Shown here: piece after piece, positions 1 through 5,158 of the stretch
Numbering within the stretch: the first letter of the stretch is position 1
Layout: each line of letters starts with the position of its first letter
Source: JBFFSQ01 sp041572275
Lineage (GTDB): Bacteria; Pseudomonadota; Gammaproteobacteria; SZUA-229
Direction of reading: 5' to 3'
Assembly: GCA_041572275.1 (NCBI GenBank)
Contig: JBFFSQ010000206.1
Span: 1-5,247 of the forward strand
DNA length: 5,247 nucleotides
Notes under the pieces: generated by a model
Told to the model about the DNA's origin: nothing
Databases searched by the model: none
Seen by the model: only the letters and a program-made list of their open reading frames with translations
Position numbers and translations under genes: made by a program

Positions 1-180
1 TAAATCGATGAGCTGATCGAAACCCAGCGATTCCGAATCCCTCAACTTAAGACACACATCATGTAAATGCTCTGGCGCCACTTCAATAGTCACTTCACCA
101 ACATTTATGACATTGGATTGCAGCTGGCCGGACAGTACCTGGTCCAGGCGTTCTGACAACTGTTGAATTTTATTTGCCAT
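1..180 (-). CDS. nuoC: NADH-quinone oxidoreductase subunit C, N-terminal part (runs off the window)
   Basis: This is the 5' end of a gene for the 30-kDa-type subunit C of complex I, which sits in the peripheral arm and helps carry electrons toward quinone. The frame is open from an ATG at 180 down to position 1 and gives 60 residues, starting MANKIQQLSERL and ending LGFDQLIDL. The ending matches the conserved beta-rich start of the NuoC family, where a similar FDxLxDL stretch precedes a CGVDY-like motif that would lie beyond the window. The start lies 17 bases after the nuoB stop, with only a weak GAG-type ribosome binding site. Position and direction (nuoA, nuoB, then this) support the call. 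The window ends too early to tell whether it is a separate nuoC or a fused nuoCD gene. Identity is fairly sure; full length is unknown. Confidence 0.87.
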   Translation of the reverse strand, partial: MANKIQQLSERLDQVLSGQLQSNVINVGEVTIEVAPEHLHDVCLKLRDSESLGFDQLIDL

Positions 181-197
181 GTATTCTACTCAAGCCA

Positions 198-674
198 CTA
201 GCGTGCAATGGTATTGGTTGTTTTAATCTTATTTTGTAATTGAATAATTCCGTATAACAATGCCTCAGCTGTCGGCGGACAACCTGGCACATATATATCC
301 ACCGGCACGATCCGGTCACAGCCACGCACAACAGAATATGAATAGTGATAATAACCGCCACCATTCGCGCATGACCCCATAGAAATCACCCAGCGAGGAT
401 GCGGCATCTGGTCATAAACCTTACGTAATGCTGGAGCCATCTTATTGGTTAAGGTACCCGCGACAATCATCACATCTGATTGACGAGGACTGGGCCTGAA
501 GATAATCCCAAAACGGTCAAGATCATAACGAGACGCCCCCGCCTGCATCATTTCAACTGCACAACAGGCAAGACCAAAGGTCATCGGCCACATAGAACCG
601 GTTCGCGCCCAGTTAATCACCACATCCAGGCCAGTGGTGACATAACCTTTATCAAATACGCCTTCTACTCCCAT
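198..674 (-). CDS. nuoB: NADH-quinone oxidoreductase subunit B (cluster N2 subunit)
   Basis: NuoB is the complex I subunit that holds iron-sulfur cluster N2, the last electron carrier before quinone, at the base of the peripheral arm. The 158-residue product is close to normal length for the family. The expected N2 ligands are present: the adjacent pair C37-C38 in FGLACCAVEM, C102 in SMGSCANGGGYY and C132 in VPGCPPTAEAL. The motifs RPSPRQSDVMIVAGT (60-74) and RGCDRIVPVD (117-126) are also typical. The frame extends upstream to a GTG at 695. I chose the ATG at 674 because relatives begin MGVEGV and a good AAAGGGG ribosome binding site lies 7 bases before it. With that start the gene overlaps the end of nuoA by 10 bases, which suggests translational coupling. 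The C-terminus ends in a basic, polar stretch, NKIKTTNTIAR. Confidence 0.97.
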   Translation of the reverse strand: MGVEGVFDKGYVTTGLDVVINWARTGSMWPMTFGLACCAVEMMQAGASRYDLDRFGIIFRPSPRQSDVMIVAGTLTNKMAPALRKVYDQMPHPRWVISMGSCANGGGYYHYSYSVVRGCDRIVPVDIYVPGCPPTAEALLYGIIQLQNKIKTTNTIAR

Positions 675-1024
675 TCCAGAGCCCCTTTCTTCCACTCATA
701 GATAAAGCCAATTACCAGAATACCCAGAAAGATACCCATAGCAACCACACCAAAGACACCTATATCTTCCAGCACAATGGCCCAGGGAAACAGGAAAGCG
801 ATTTCCAGATCAAAAATAATAAACAGGATAGCAACCAGATAATAACGGACATCGAATTTAAGGCGGGCATCTTCGAATGCCTCAAAACCGCACTCATAGG
901 GCGAATTCTTTTCAGCATCGGGTTTACGGGGGGCCAGAATATAGCCGCCGAGTACAATCATGACCAGACCAGTCATCAGGCCTATTAGCATGAAGATTAA
1001 AACGGGCAAATAGTTTTCGAGCAT
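665..1024 (-). CDS. nuoA: NADH-quinone oxidoreductase subunit A
   Basis: NuoA is a small inner-membrane subunit of complex I that lies at the junction of the membrane arm and the peripheral arm, close to the quinone site. The 119-residue protein has three evident membrane segments, at about 6-30, 61-82 and 90-109. The loop between the first and second carries the family signature around Y43-E-C45-G-F-E48, with the conserved cysteine at 45. The second segment contains FDLE at 71-74, whose acidic residues are typical of the family. The ATG at 1024 is preceded at 9 bases by GAGAG, a modest ribosome binding site. The gene is first in the nuo operon and follows a 344-base gene-free region after a terminator, so it probably has its own promoter there. 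Its last 10 bases overlap the start of nuoB. Confidence 0.97.
   Translation of the reverse strand: MLENYLPVLIFMLIGLMTGLVMIVLGGYILAPRKPDAEKNSPYECGFEAFEDARLKFDVRYYLVAILFIIFDLEIAFLFPWAIVLEDIGVFGVVAMGIFLGILVIGFIYEWKKGALEWE
682..688 (-). promoter_or_regulatory. Ribosome binding site deciding the nuoB start
   Basis: On the minus strand AAAGGGG lies inside the last codons of nuoA, 7 bases before the ATG at 674. The alternative GTG at 695 has no purine-rich stretch upstream. This favours the shorter 158-residue NuoB. Confidence 0.75.
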
Positions 1025-1076
1025 TTTATGTATCTCTCAGGCCAAAGGGGGCACTTGGAAAGCTCTTGTTATCGTT

Positions 1077-1105
1077 ATTCGTAAATCGGTAATGACTTTA
1101 GTCAA
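1077..1105 (-). promoter_or_regulatory. Candidate sigma-70-type promoter for nuoABC
   Basis: On the minus strand TTGACT (1105-1100) matches five of six bases of the -35 consensus. Seventeen bases later comes ACGAAT (1082-1077), a poor -10 that matches three of six. Transcription would begin near 1070 and leave a leader of about 45 bases before nuoA. Some promoter is expected here because a strong terminator isolates nuoA from the genes upstream. The weak -10 makes this exact placement uncertain, and it may need an activator. Confidence 0.35.
1093..1104. repeat. Perfect 12-base palindrome over the candidate nuo -35
   Basis: TGACT and AGTCA flank two bases (TT on the plus strand) to give perfect twofold symmetry. 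The site covers five bases of the candidate -35 and the first part of the spacer, a position where a bound regulator would block or modulate polymerase. No known operator is recognised. Confidence 0.5.
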
Positions 1106-1145
1106 AAACCATTGGAATGTCAGCACTTAATGTGTGAATTTACAT

Positions 1146-1160
1146 ATAAATCCGATTTAT
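1146..1160. repeat. Perfect 15-base palindrome ATAAATC-C-GATTTAT
   Basis: Two seven-base arms are exactly complementary around a single central C. With a one-base centre this fits a protein-binding site better than an RNA hairpin. Its centre lies about 83 bases upstream of the estimated nuo start point. An 8-base portion, CCGATTTA at 1152-1159, recurs inverted at 1082-1089 beside the candidate -10. Confidence 0.55.
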
Positions 1161-1168
1161 CGATGGCT

Positions 1169-1187
1169 TCATGGTAAACAACCATGA
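1169..1187. repeat. Perfect inverted repeat, 7-base arms and 5-base loop
   Basis: TCATGGT and ACCATGA flank AAACA. The arms match exactly. There is no run of T on either side, so this is not an intrinsic terminator. It may be an operator or a small hairpin. Confidence 0.5.
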
Positions 1188-1203
1188 TTTAAATACAAGT
1201 TAA

Positions 1204-1222
1204 TTTCTAGCTATATTAGAAA
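1204..1222. repeat. Perfect inverted repeat, 6-base arms and 7-base loop
   Basis: TTTCTA and TAGAAA flank GCTATAT. The arms are AT-rich, so chance occurrence in this AT-rich stretch is possible. It is recorded because it is one of four perfect inverted repeats within 130 bases. Confidence 0.4.
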
Positions 1223-1368
1223 CTATTGATGAATCGCAATAACTGACTATCAGCACCCTAAAAACGATACTAATCCACTACTATGACAACAGCTTTTAAT
1301 GCTAGATTTATGTTTTCGGAAATTAGCTGCCAGCTACCGCATAGAACTCCCTAGAGTCCCCATCAGAC

Positions 1369-1408
1369 AAAAAAAAGGGGCTGTGAACAATAATCGTCCA
1401 CGAACCCC
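1369..1408 (-). terminator. Rho-independent terminator after tRNA-Leu
   Basis: On the minus strand GGGG at 1408-1405 pairs with CCCC at 1380-1377. Inside, after a small internal loop, GTGGAC pairs with GTTCAC (one G-U pair) around a 7-base loop, GATTATT. Eight T residues follow directly (1376-1369). It lies 12 bases after the 3' end of tRNA-Leu and ends the tpiA-secG-tRNA unit, which separates it from nuo. Confidence 0.92.
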
Positions 1409-1420
1409 AATTTTCAAATA

Positions 1421-1505
1421 TGGTGCCGATGGCCGGAGTCGAACCGGCACAGCTTTCGCCACTACCCCCTCAAGATAGCGTGTCTACCAATTCCACCACA
1501 TCGGC
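1421..1505 (-). tRNA. tRNA-Leu, anticodon GAG
   Basis: The 85-base sequence folds as a class II tRNA with all expected parts. The acceptor stem pairs GCCGATG with CATCGGC, the discriminator base is A and the CCA end is encoded. The D arm carries the leucine-type GGAATTGGTAGACAC. The anticodon stem CTATC/GGTAG holds the loop TTGAGGG, with anticodon GAG at 1471-1469, which reads CUC and CUU. The long variable arm is a short GGC/GCT-type stem capped by GAAA. The T stem GCCGG/CCGGC holds TTCGACT. The gene resembles E. coli leuU, which also lies just downstream of secG. With only 35 bases after secG and no terminator between, it is probably processed from a secG transcript, although a private promoter cannot be ruled out. 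Confidence 0.98.
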
Positions 1506-1525
1506 AAGATACTACTTAATAACTT

Positions 1526-1540
1526 TACTGGCGCTCAGTA
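1526..1540 (-). other. Small hairpin directly after the secG stop codon
   Basis: TACTG and CAGTA flank a 5-base loop immediately after the secG stop. No T run follows, so it should not stop transcription. It may protect or help process the secG-tRNA-Leu transcript. A 5-base stem could also be chance. Confidence 0.3.
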
Positions 1541-1900
1541 TTAATCTGCTGCCGGCACGTCAGAGCCAGGAGCCTGAGTAGCAGGGTCGGCAGCAGGGAG
1601 GTCACTGCTGGCTGCTGGCGCTGGCTGCTCGATCACAGAACCAGCCTCGATCACGCTCGTTGGCTCATCACGCTGTGACGCCATGAACGCCAGAAACAGA
1701 CTACTGATGAAAAACGCTGTTGCCAGCACAGCTGTCGAGCGGCTCAGAAAATTAGCCGCACCGCGTGAACCAAATACAGTTGCAGATGCGCCGCCACCCA
1801 GGGCCGCACCGGCTTCTGCACCTTTACCACGCTGCATTAACACCAGCCCGATAATAGCCAGCGATAACATCACATGTATAACCAATAAAATTGTTTCCAC
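1541..1900 (-). CDS. secG: Protein translocase subunit SecG
   Basis: SecG is the small, non-essential partner of SecY and SecE in the inner-membrane export channel, where it aids SecA-driven translocation. The 119-residue product shows the family plan: a first membrane segment at about 3-21, the conserved cytoplasmic loop with QRGKGAEAG (23-31) and FGSRGAANFLSRSTA (43-57), and a second membrane segment at about 56-74. A tail of about 45 residues rich in Ala, Pro and Asp follows and contains two near-identical heptads, SDLPAAD (99-105) and SDVPAAD (113-119). The start is GTG at 1900, which gives METILLVIH. The in-frame ATG at codon 11 would delete half of the first membrane segment. An AAGGG site overlapping the tpiA stop lies 7 bases upstream. 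The gap to tpiA is 10 bases, so the two are almost certainly co-transcribed. Confidence 0.96.
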   Translation of the reverse strand: METILLVIHVMLSLAIIGLVLMQRGKGAEAGAALGGGASATVFGSRGAANFLSRSTAVLATAFFISSLFLAFMASQRDEPTSVIEAGSVIEQPAPAASSDLPAADPATQAPGSDVPAAD

Positions 1901-1907
1901 TTACTTA

Positions 1908-1912
1908 CCCTT
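1908..1912 (-). promoter_or_regulatory. Ribosome binding site supporting the GTG start of secG
   Basis: AAGGG on the minus strand overlaps the TAA stop of tpiA and lies 7 bases before GTG at 1900. It supports the non-ATG start and suggests that terminating ribosomes may re-initiate on secG. Confidence 0.7.
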
Positions 1913-2663
1913 ATCCAGCCGCACGGCAGATAGCCAGGAAATCGTCTGCCTTCAAAGAGGCTCCACCGATCAGACCACCATCAATATCTGGCTTGGCCAA
2001 CAACTCTGCAGCATTACCGGCATTCATACTACCACCATAAAGAATACGCAAACCCTCTGCCACATCGGCATTCAGTTTACTGATCTTGTCACGAATAAAC
2101 GCATGAACTTCCTGCGCCTGTTCTGGCGAGGCCGTTTTACCTGTGCCAATCGCCCAGACTGGCTCATAGGCAATCACGCCATCAGCCAATGCTTCGACAC
2201 CTTCCAGGGCGACAACAGCATCAATCTGACGCGCGCACACATCATTAGTAATGCCCTGTTCGCGCTCTTCCAGTGTTTCACCAATACAAAAAATTGGCTT
2301 AATACCATTGCGACGAGCAGCAGCAAAACGCCTGGCAATCAACTCATCAGTTTCACCATAAAGACTACGGCGCTCAGAATGACCGATGATGGCATAGACA
2401 CAGCCCACATCATTCAGCATGGCACCTGAAATCTCGCCAGTATATGCACCGCTATCCTGGTCACAGATATTCTGCGAACCTACTTTGATACCAGAGTCAT
2501 CAACCGCACCAGCTACACGAGGGATATAAACTGCAGGCGGGCATACAACCACTTCAGCTTTATTAACTGAACCCATGCCATCTTTGATACCTGCAATCAA
2601 TTCTTTCACACTGTCACTGGAACCGTTCATTTTCCAGTTACCGGCCACCATAGGCTGACGCAT
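1911..2663 (-). CDS. tpiA: Triosephosphate isomerase
   Basis: TpiA interconverts dihydroxyacetone phosphate and glyceraldehyde 3-phosphate in glycolysis and gluconeogenesis and acts in the cytoplasm as a TIM-barrel homodimer. The 250-residue product has normal length. Catalytic residues are all visible: N9 and K11 in GNWKM, H95 in IIGHSERR, and the base E167 in AYEPVWAIGTGKTA, where the last part is the mobile loop that closes over the substrate. The phosphate-binding YGGS (209-212) and the final GLIGGASL (230-237) are intact. The frame extends upstream to a GTG at 2702. I chose the ATG at 2663 because relatives begin MRxPxVAGNWKM and GGAGAG lies 6 bases before it. It sits between glmM and secG, as in Pseudomonas and many other gammaproteobacteria but not E. 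coli, where tpiA is elsewhere. Confidence 0.98.
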   Translation of the reverse strand: MRQPMVAGNWKMNGSSDSVKELIAGIKDGMGSVNKAEVVVCPPAVYIPRVAGAVDDSGIKVGSQNICDQDSGAYTGEISGAMLNDVGCVYAIIGHSERRSLYGETDELIARRFAAARRNGIKPIFCIGETLEEREQGITNDVCARQIDAVVALEGVEALADGVIAYEPVWAIGTGKTASPEQAQEVHAFIRDKISKLNADVAEGLRILYGGSMNAGNAAELLAKPDIDGGLIGGASLKADDFLAICRAAG

Positions 2664-2669
2664 GCCGAA

Positions 2670-2675
2670 CTCTCC
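2670..2675 (-). promoter_or_regulatory. Ribosome binding site deciding the tpiA start
   Basis: GGAGAG on the minus strand lies 6 bases before the ATG at 2663, which is ideal spacing. It rules against the upstream GTG at 2702, which would add 13 residues not seen in the family. Confidence 0.85.
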
Positions 2676-2702
2676 GATAAAGCTATTTTTTAGAAGCCGC
2701 AC

Positions 2703-2731
2703 AGTTTAATGGGGCTTGAGAGAAGAAGCAA
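2703..2731 (-). promoter_or_regulatory. Possible promoter for tpiA-secG-tRNA-Leu
   Basis: On the minus strand TTGCTT (2731-2726) is followed after 17 bases by TAAACT (2708-2703), which match three and four of six consensus bases. The start point would be near 2697 and leave about 35 bases before the tpiA ATG. The -35 touches the edge of the heptamer array. The matches are weak, and read-through from glmM is an alternative. Confidence 0.28.
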
Positions 2732-2834
2732 GTTGCGAGTCATCAGTTACAAGTCAAAAGTTAAAGGAAAAAACAGGATATGATCCATTGCTTTGGATTT
2801 TTAACTTTTAACTACCAACGACCAACGACCAACT
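2731..2834. repeat. Two facing arrays of five degenerate heptamers
   Basis: The glmM-tpiA gap holds five heptamers of the form AGTYNNN in a row at 2731-2765 (AGTTGCG, AGTCATC, AGTTACA, AGTCAAA, AGTTAAA). After a 34-base centre come five more in the opposite sense at 2800-2834 (TTTAACT twice, ACCAACG twice, ACCAACT). Read on one strand, every unit follows NNNRAC plus T or G. The inner two units of each array are complementary: on the minus-strand RNA they can form 14 continuous base pairs, one of them G-U. The element begins 11 bases after the glmM stop. It resembles in kind the intergenic heptamer repeats (TAACTGA) described from Beggiatoaceae, but the unit differs. Function is unknown. It could act as an RNA structure, a protein-binding array or a mobile intergenic repeat. 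Confidence 0.65.
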
Positions 2835-2845
2835 ATCATACTTCT

Positions 2846-4192
2846 TTAACCTGCATGAGCCACAGATGCAGCCACTGCATCCGCAATCTGCTGGGCGTAA
2901 TCATCCACAAGGCGACTGTCTTCACCTTCAACCATCACCCGTATCAGCGGCTCAGTACCTGAAGGTCTGAGCAGAACGCGGCCACGCCCCGCCAGTTTCG
3001 CCTCTACATCCTGAACAGCCGCTTGCACAGCAGGCTGATCGATTGGGTTAGTATTCACTGGCAAAGGCACATTGATCAGACGCTGGGGCATTTTCGCCAT
3101 CCCGGACAAAGCCTGCTCCAGCGACTGGCCTGAATCTGCCAGATAAGCCATCACCTGAAGTGCCGACACTATACCGTCGCCTGTTGTGGTTCGATCCAGG
3201 CAAAGAATATGACCCGAGGACTCACCACCCAGCACCCAGCCTTTTTCATTCAGGCGCTCCAGCACATAACGATCACCCACAGCGGTGCGCTCAAACTCCA
3301 GACCCAACGCCTTGATTGCCAATTCCAGTCCCATATTACTCATCAGGGTACCGACAACACCTACCTGTTCACTACCTGCAGCCAGGCGTGCACGGGTGAC
3401 GATATAAAGAATCTCATCACCATCAATAATCTGGCCCCTGCTATCAACCAGAACAACGCGGTCCCCATCACCATCAAAGGCAATGCCAATGTCAGCCCGA
3501 TTCTTTAATACCGCTGACACCAGCCCAGAAGGATGGGTCGAACCACAGCTCTCATTAATATTCAGGCCATCAGGCTCATCACCAATGACCACAACCTCTG
3601 CACCCAGCTCTTCAAATACATGCGGGGCAATGTGGTATGTCGCTCCATTTGCGCAATCCAGAACCACTTTCAGGCCTTTGAAATTTGAACCAATCGGGAT
3701 CGTTGCCTTACAGGCCTCAATATAGCGACCAGCCGCATCCTTGACTCGCTCTGCTTTACCCAGCCGTGATGAATCAACTGTTTCCATGCTTTGCTCAAAC
3801 ATGGCCTCTATTTCCAGCTCCACCTCATCCGGTAATTTGCAGCCATCCTCTGAGAAAAACTTCAAACCGTTATCATAAAAAGGATTATGCGAAGCACTAA
3901 TCACCACACCAGCAGATGCCCGCAGCGTACGCGTCAGATAAGCAATCCCCGGCGTCGGCATTGGCCCAAGCAATAACACATCCACGCCGGCGGCGGACAA
4001 GCCGGCCTCCAGCGCTGACTCAAACATATAACCTGAAATACGGGTATCCTTGCCAATAACCACTCGGCTACTGCCTTTATTGGCCAGCACACGCCCCACA
4101 GCCCAGCCCAATTTGAGCACCGCATCAGCCGTCATCTGGCCTGTACCAACGCGACCGCGCACACCATCCGTACCAAAATATTTTTTTGTCAT
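2846..4192 (-). CDS. glmM: Phosphoglucosamine mutase
   Basis: GlmM converts glucosamine 6-phosphate to glucosamine 1-phosphate in the cytoplasm, the step before GlmU makes UDP-N-acetylglucosamine for peptidoglycan and lipopolysaccharide. The 448-residue product compares with 445 in E. coli. All four functional regions of the alpha-D-phosphohexomutase family are present in order: the phosphoserine loop ISASHNP (98-104, catalytic S101), the magnesium loop DGDGDR (240-245), the sugar-binding GGESSGH (322-328) and the phosphate-binding RPSGTEP (409-415). The N-terminal KKYFGTDGVRG is typical of GlmM rather than of phosphomannomutases. The enzyme should need phosphorylation of S101. The frame runs upstream to GTG at 4234, but the ATG at 4192 fits the family N-terminus and has a weak AAGTGA site 7 bases before it. 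It lies between folP and tpiA, as is common in gammaproteobacteria. Confidence 0.97.
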   Translation of the reverse strand: MTKKYFGTDGVRGRVGTGQMTADAVLKLGWAVGRVLANKGSSRVVIGKDTRISGYMFESALEAGLSAAGVDVLLLGPMPTPGIAYLTRTLRASAGVVISASHNPFYDNGLKFFSEDGCKLPDEVELEIEAMFEQSMETVDSSRLGKAERVKDAAGRYIEACKATIPIGSNFKGLKVVLDCANGATYHIAPHVFEELGAEVVVIGDEPDGLNINESCGSTHPSGLVSAVLKNRADIGIAFDGDGDRVVLVDSRGQIIDGDEILYIVTRARLAAGSEQVGVVGTLMSNMGLELAIKALGLEFERTAVGDRYVLERLNEKGWVLGGESSGHILCLDRTTTGDGIVSALQVMAYLADSGQSLEQALSGMAKMPQRLINVPLPVNTNPIDQPAVQAAVQDVEAKLAGRGRVLLRPSGTEPLIRVMVEGEDSRLVDDYAQQIADAVAASVAHAG

Positions 4193-4276
4193 AGAATTAT
4201 CACTTAACTGATTTTTACCATTCAGACCAAACACATAGCCAAAAACCGGGTACGCAGTGGCCTTTCAATGCGCGGT

Positions 4277-4285
4277 ATTATGCCA
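4277..4285 (-). promoter_or_regulatory. Possible extended -10 promoter for glmM
   Basis: TGGCATAAT on the minus strand (4285-4277) contains CATAAT, which matches five of six bases of the -10 consensus, preceded by the TGN of extended -10 promoters. No good -35 lies 16-18 bases upstream. The start point would be near 4270, leaving about 78 bases before the glmM ATG. It lies in the 144-base gap after folP, in which I see no terminator, so glmM may also be read from folP. Confidence 0.4.
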
Positions 4286-4336
4286 CAAGCGTTACAGGCA
4301 TCTGAGAAGAACATCTCTTTATAGCACCATCAAGCT

Positions 4337-5158
4337 CTACACATGAGCCACTGCCTCGCAAATCTTTAAAGCATCTAACGTCGGCTTAACATCATGCACC
4401 CTGAAAATACGCCCACCCCGCTCATAGGCGAGAACAGTAGCAGCAACACTACCAAATAAACGCTCATCAACATCCGCATCCAACAGGGCTCCCAGCATAC
4501 TTTTGCGCGAAATACCGATTAATAGCGGCAAAGCTAGCACTTCGAAGCGTTTCAAATGCTTGAGCAACAACAAATTATGCTCCAGGGTTTTACCAAAACC
4601 AAAACCCGGGTCCAGAATAATATGCTCGGCCGAGACCCCCTGTTGCCTACAGGCATCCACTCTCTGTCGCAAAAAATCCATCACATCATCAACCACATTT
4701 GTATACACCGGATTTTGCTGCATCGTTCGTGGCTCGCCCTGCATATGCATCAGACATACTGGCACATCCAGCTCAACACACGCCTGAACACAGCCCTGTG
4801 CCTGAAGCGCGTTAACATCATTCACCATATCGGCACCCGCGCTAACAGCCGCCCGCATCACCTCGGCTTTACTGGTATCAATGGAAATTGCGACATCAGA
4901 GGCTTGACGAATCGCCTCGATCACAGGAATCACCCGCGTCAGCTCATCTTCCACCGACACAGGCTGCGCACCAGGGCGGGTTGACTCACCACCGACATCG
5001 ATAACATCAGCACCTTCATCTATCATCTGCAGAGCATGGGCAGTGGCATTCTGTAAGGATGAAAACTCACCACCATCTGAAAACGAATCTGGCGTGGTAT
5101 TGAGTATCCCCATCACCAGGGGCCGCTCTGTTTGAAGAAGTTTCAACATTCTATTCAT
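4337..5158 (-). CDS. folP: Dihydropteroate synthase
   Basis: FolP joins p-aminobenzoate to dihydropterin pyrophosphate to make dihydropteroate in folate synthesis. It is the target of sulfonamides and acts in the cytoplasm as a TIM barrel. The 273-residue product is of normal length. Family signatures appear in order: MGILNTTPDSFSDGG (16-30, N20), DVGGESTRPGA (54-64), SIDTS (92-96, D94), NDV (113-115), MHMQGEPRTMQ (137-147), DPGFGFGKT (183-191, D183), GISRKS (215-220, K219) and RVHDV (253-257, R253 and H255). These match the E. coli pterin and phosphate ligands with an offset of two. The residues equivalent to E. coli F28 and P64, F26 and P62, are the usual sensitive-type residues. Start is uncertain between ATG at 5158 and ATG at 5149, since neither has a strong ribosome binding site. 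folP heads the folP-glmM pair. Confidence 0.97.
   Translation of the reverse strand: MNRMLKLLQTERPLVMGILNTTPDSFSDGGEFSSLQNATAHALQMIDEGADVIDVGGESTRPGAQPVSVEDELTRVIPVIEAIRQASDVAISIDTSKAEVMRAAVSAGADMVNDVNALQAQGCVQACVELDVPVCLMHMQGEPRTMQQNPVYTNVVDDVMDFLRQRVDACRQQGVSAEHIILDPGFGFGKTLEHNLLLLKHLKRFEVLALPLLIGISRKSMLGALLDADVDERLFGSVAATVLAYERGGRIFRVHDVKPTLDALKICEAVAHV

Larger units (their letters stand above)
1025..1368. other. Gene-free, AT-rich region upstream of the nuo operon
   Basis: These 344 bases separate the terminator after tRNA-Leu from nuoA. I find no convincing gene in any frame. The longest minus-strand candidate that I examined has 21 codons and no ribosome binding site. The stretch is clearly more AT-rich than the flanking genes and holds several perfect inverted repeats (entered separately) and a candidate promoter near the nuoA end. 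Its most likely role is to hold the promoter and control region of the nuo operon. No function can be shown for the far half, 1223-1368. Confidence 0.7.

Noticed and set aside
1120..1185. Minus-strand 21-codon frame in the region upstream of nuoA
   Set aside because: It has no ribosome binding site, runs through a palindrome and is short enough to arise by chance.
1226..1239. FNR/ANR-like site, TTGAT-N4-CGCAA, upstream of nuoA
   Set aside because: The first half matches but the second has two mismatches, and it would lie about 160 bases before the candidate start point, too far for usual FNR action.
1506..1540. Terminator between secG and tRNA-Leu
   Set aside because: The stem is only 5 bases and no T run follows. 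The clear terminator lies after the tRNA instead.
1683..2429. Plus-strand open frame of 248 codons opposite secG and tpiA
   Set aside because: It lies antisense to two certain genes, its translation resembles no family I know, and it has the Thr/Asn/Ile-rich composition typical of a shadow frame.
2800..2834. CRISPR-like repeat array
   Set aside because: Units are only 7 bases, directly adjacent without spacers, and variable, so this is not a CRISPR array.
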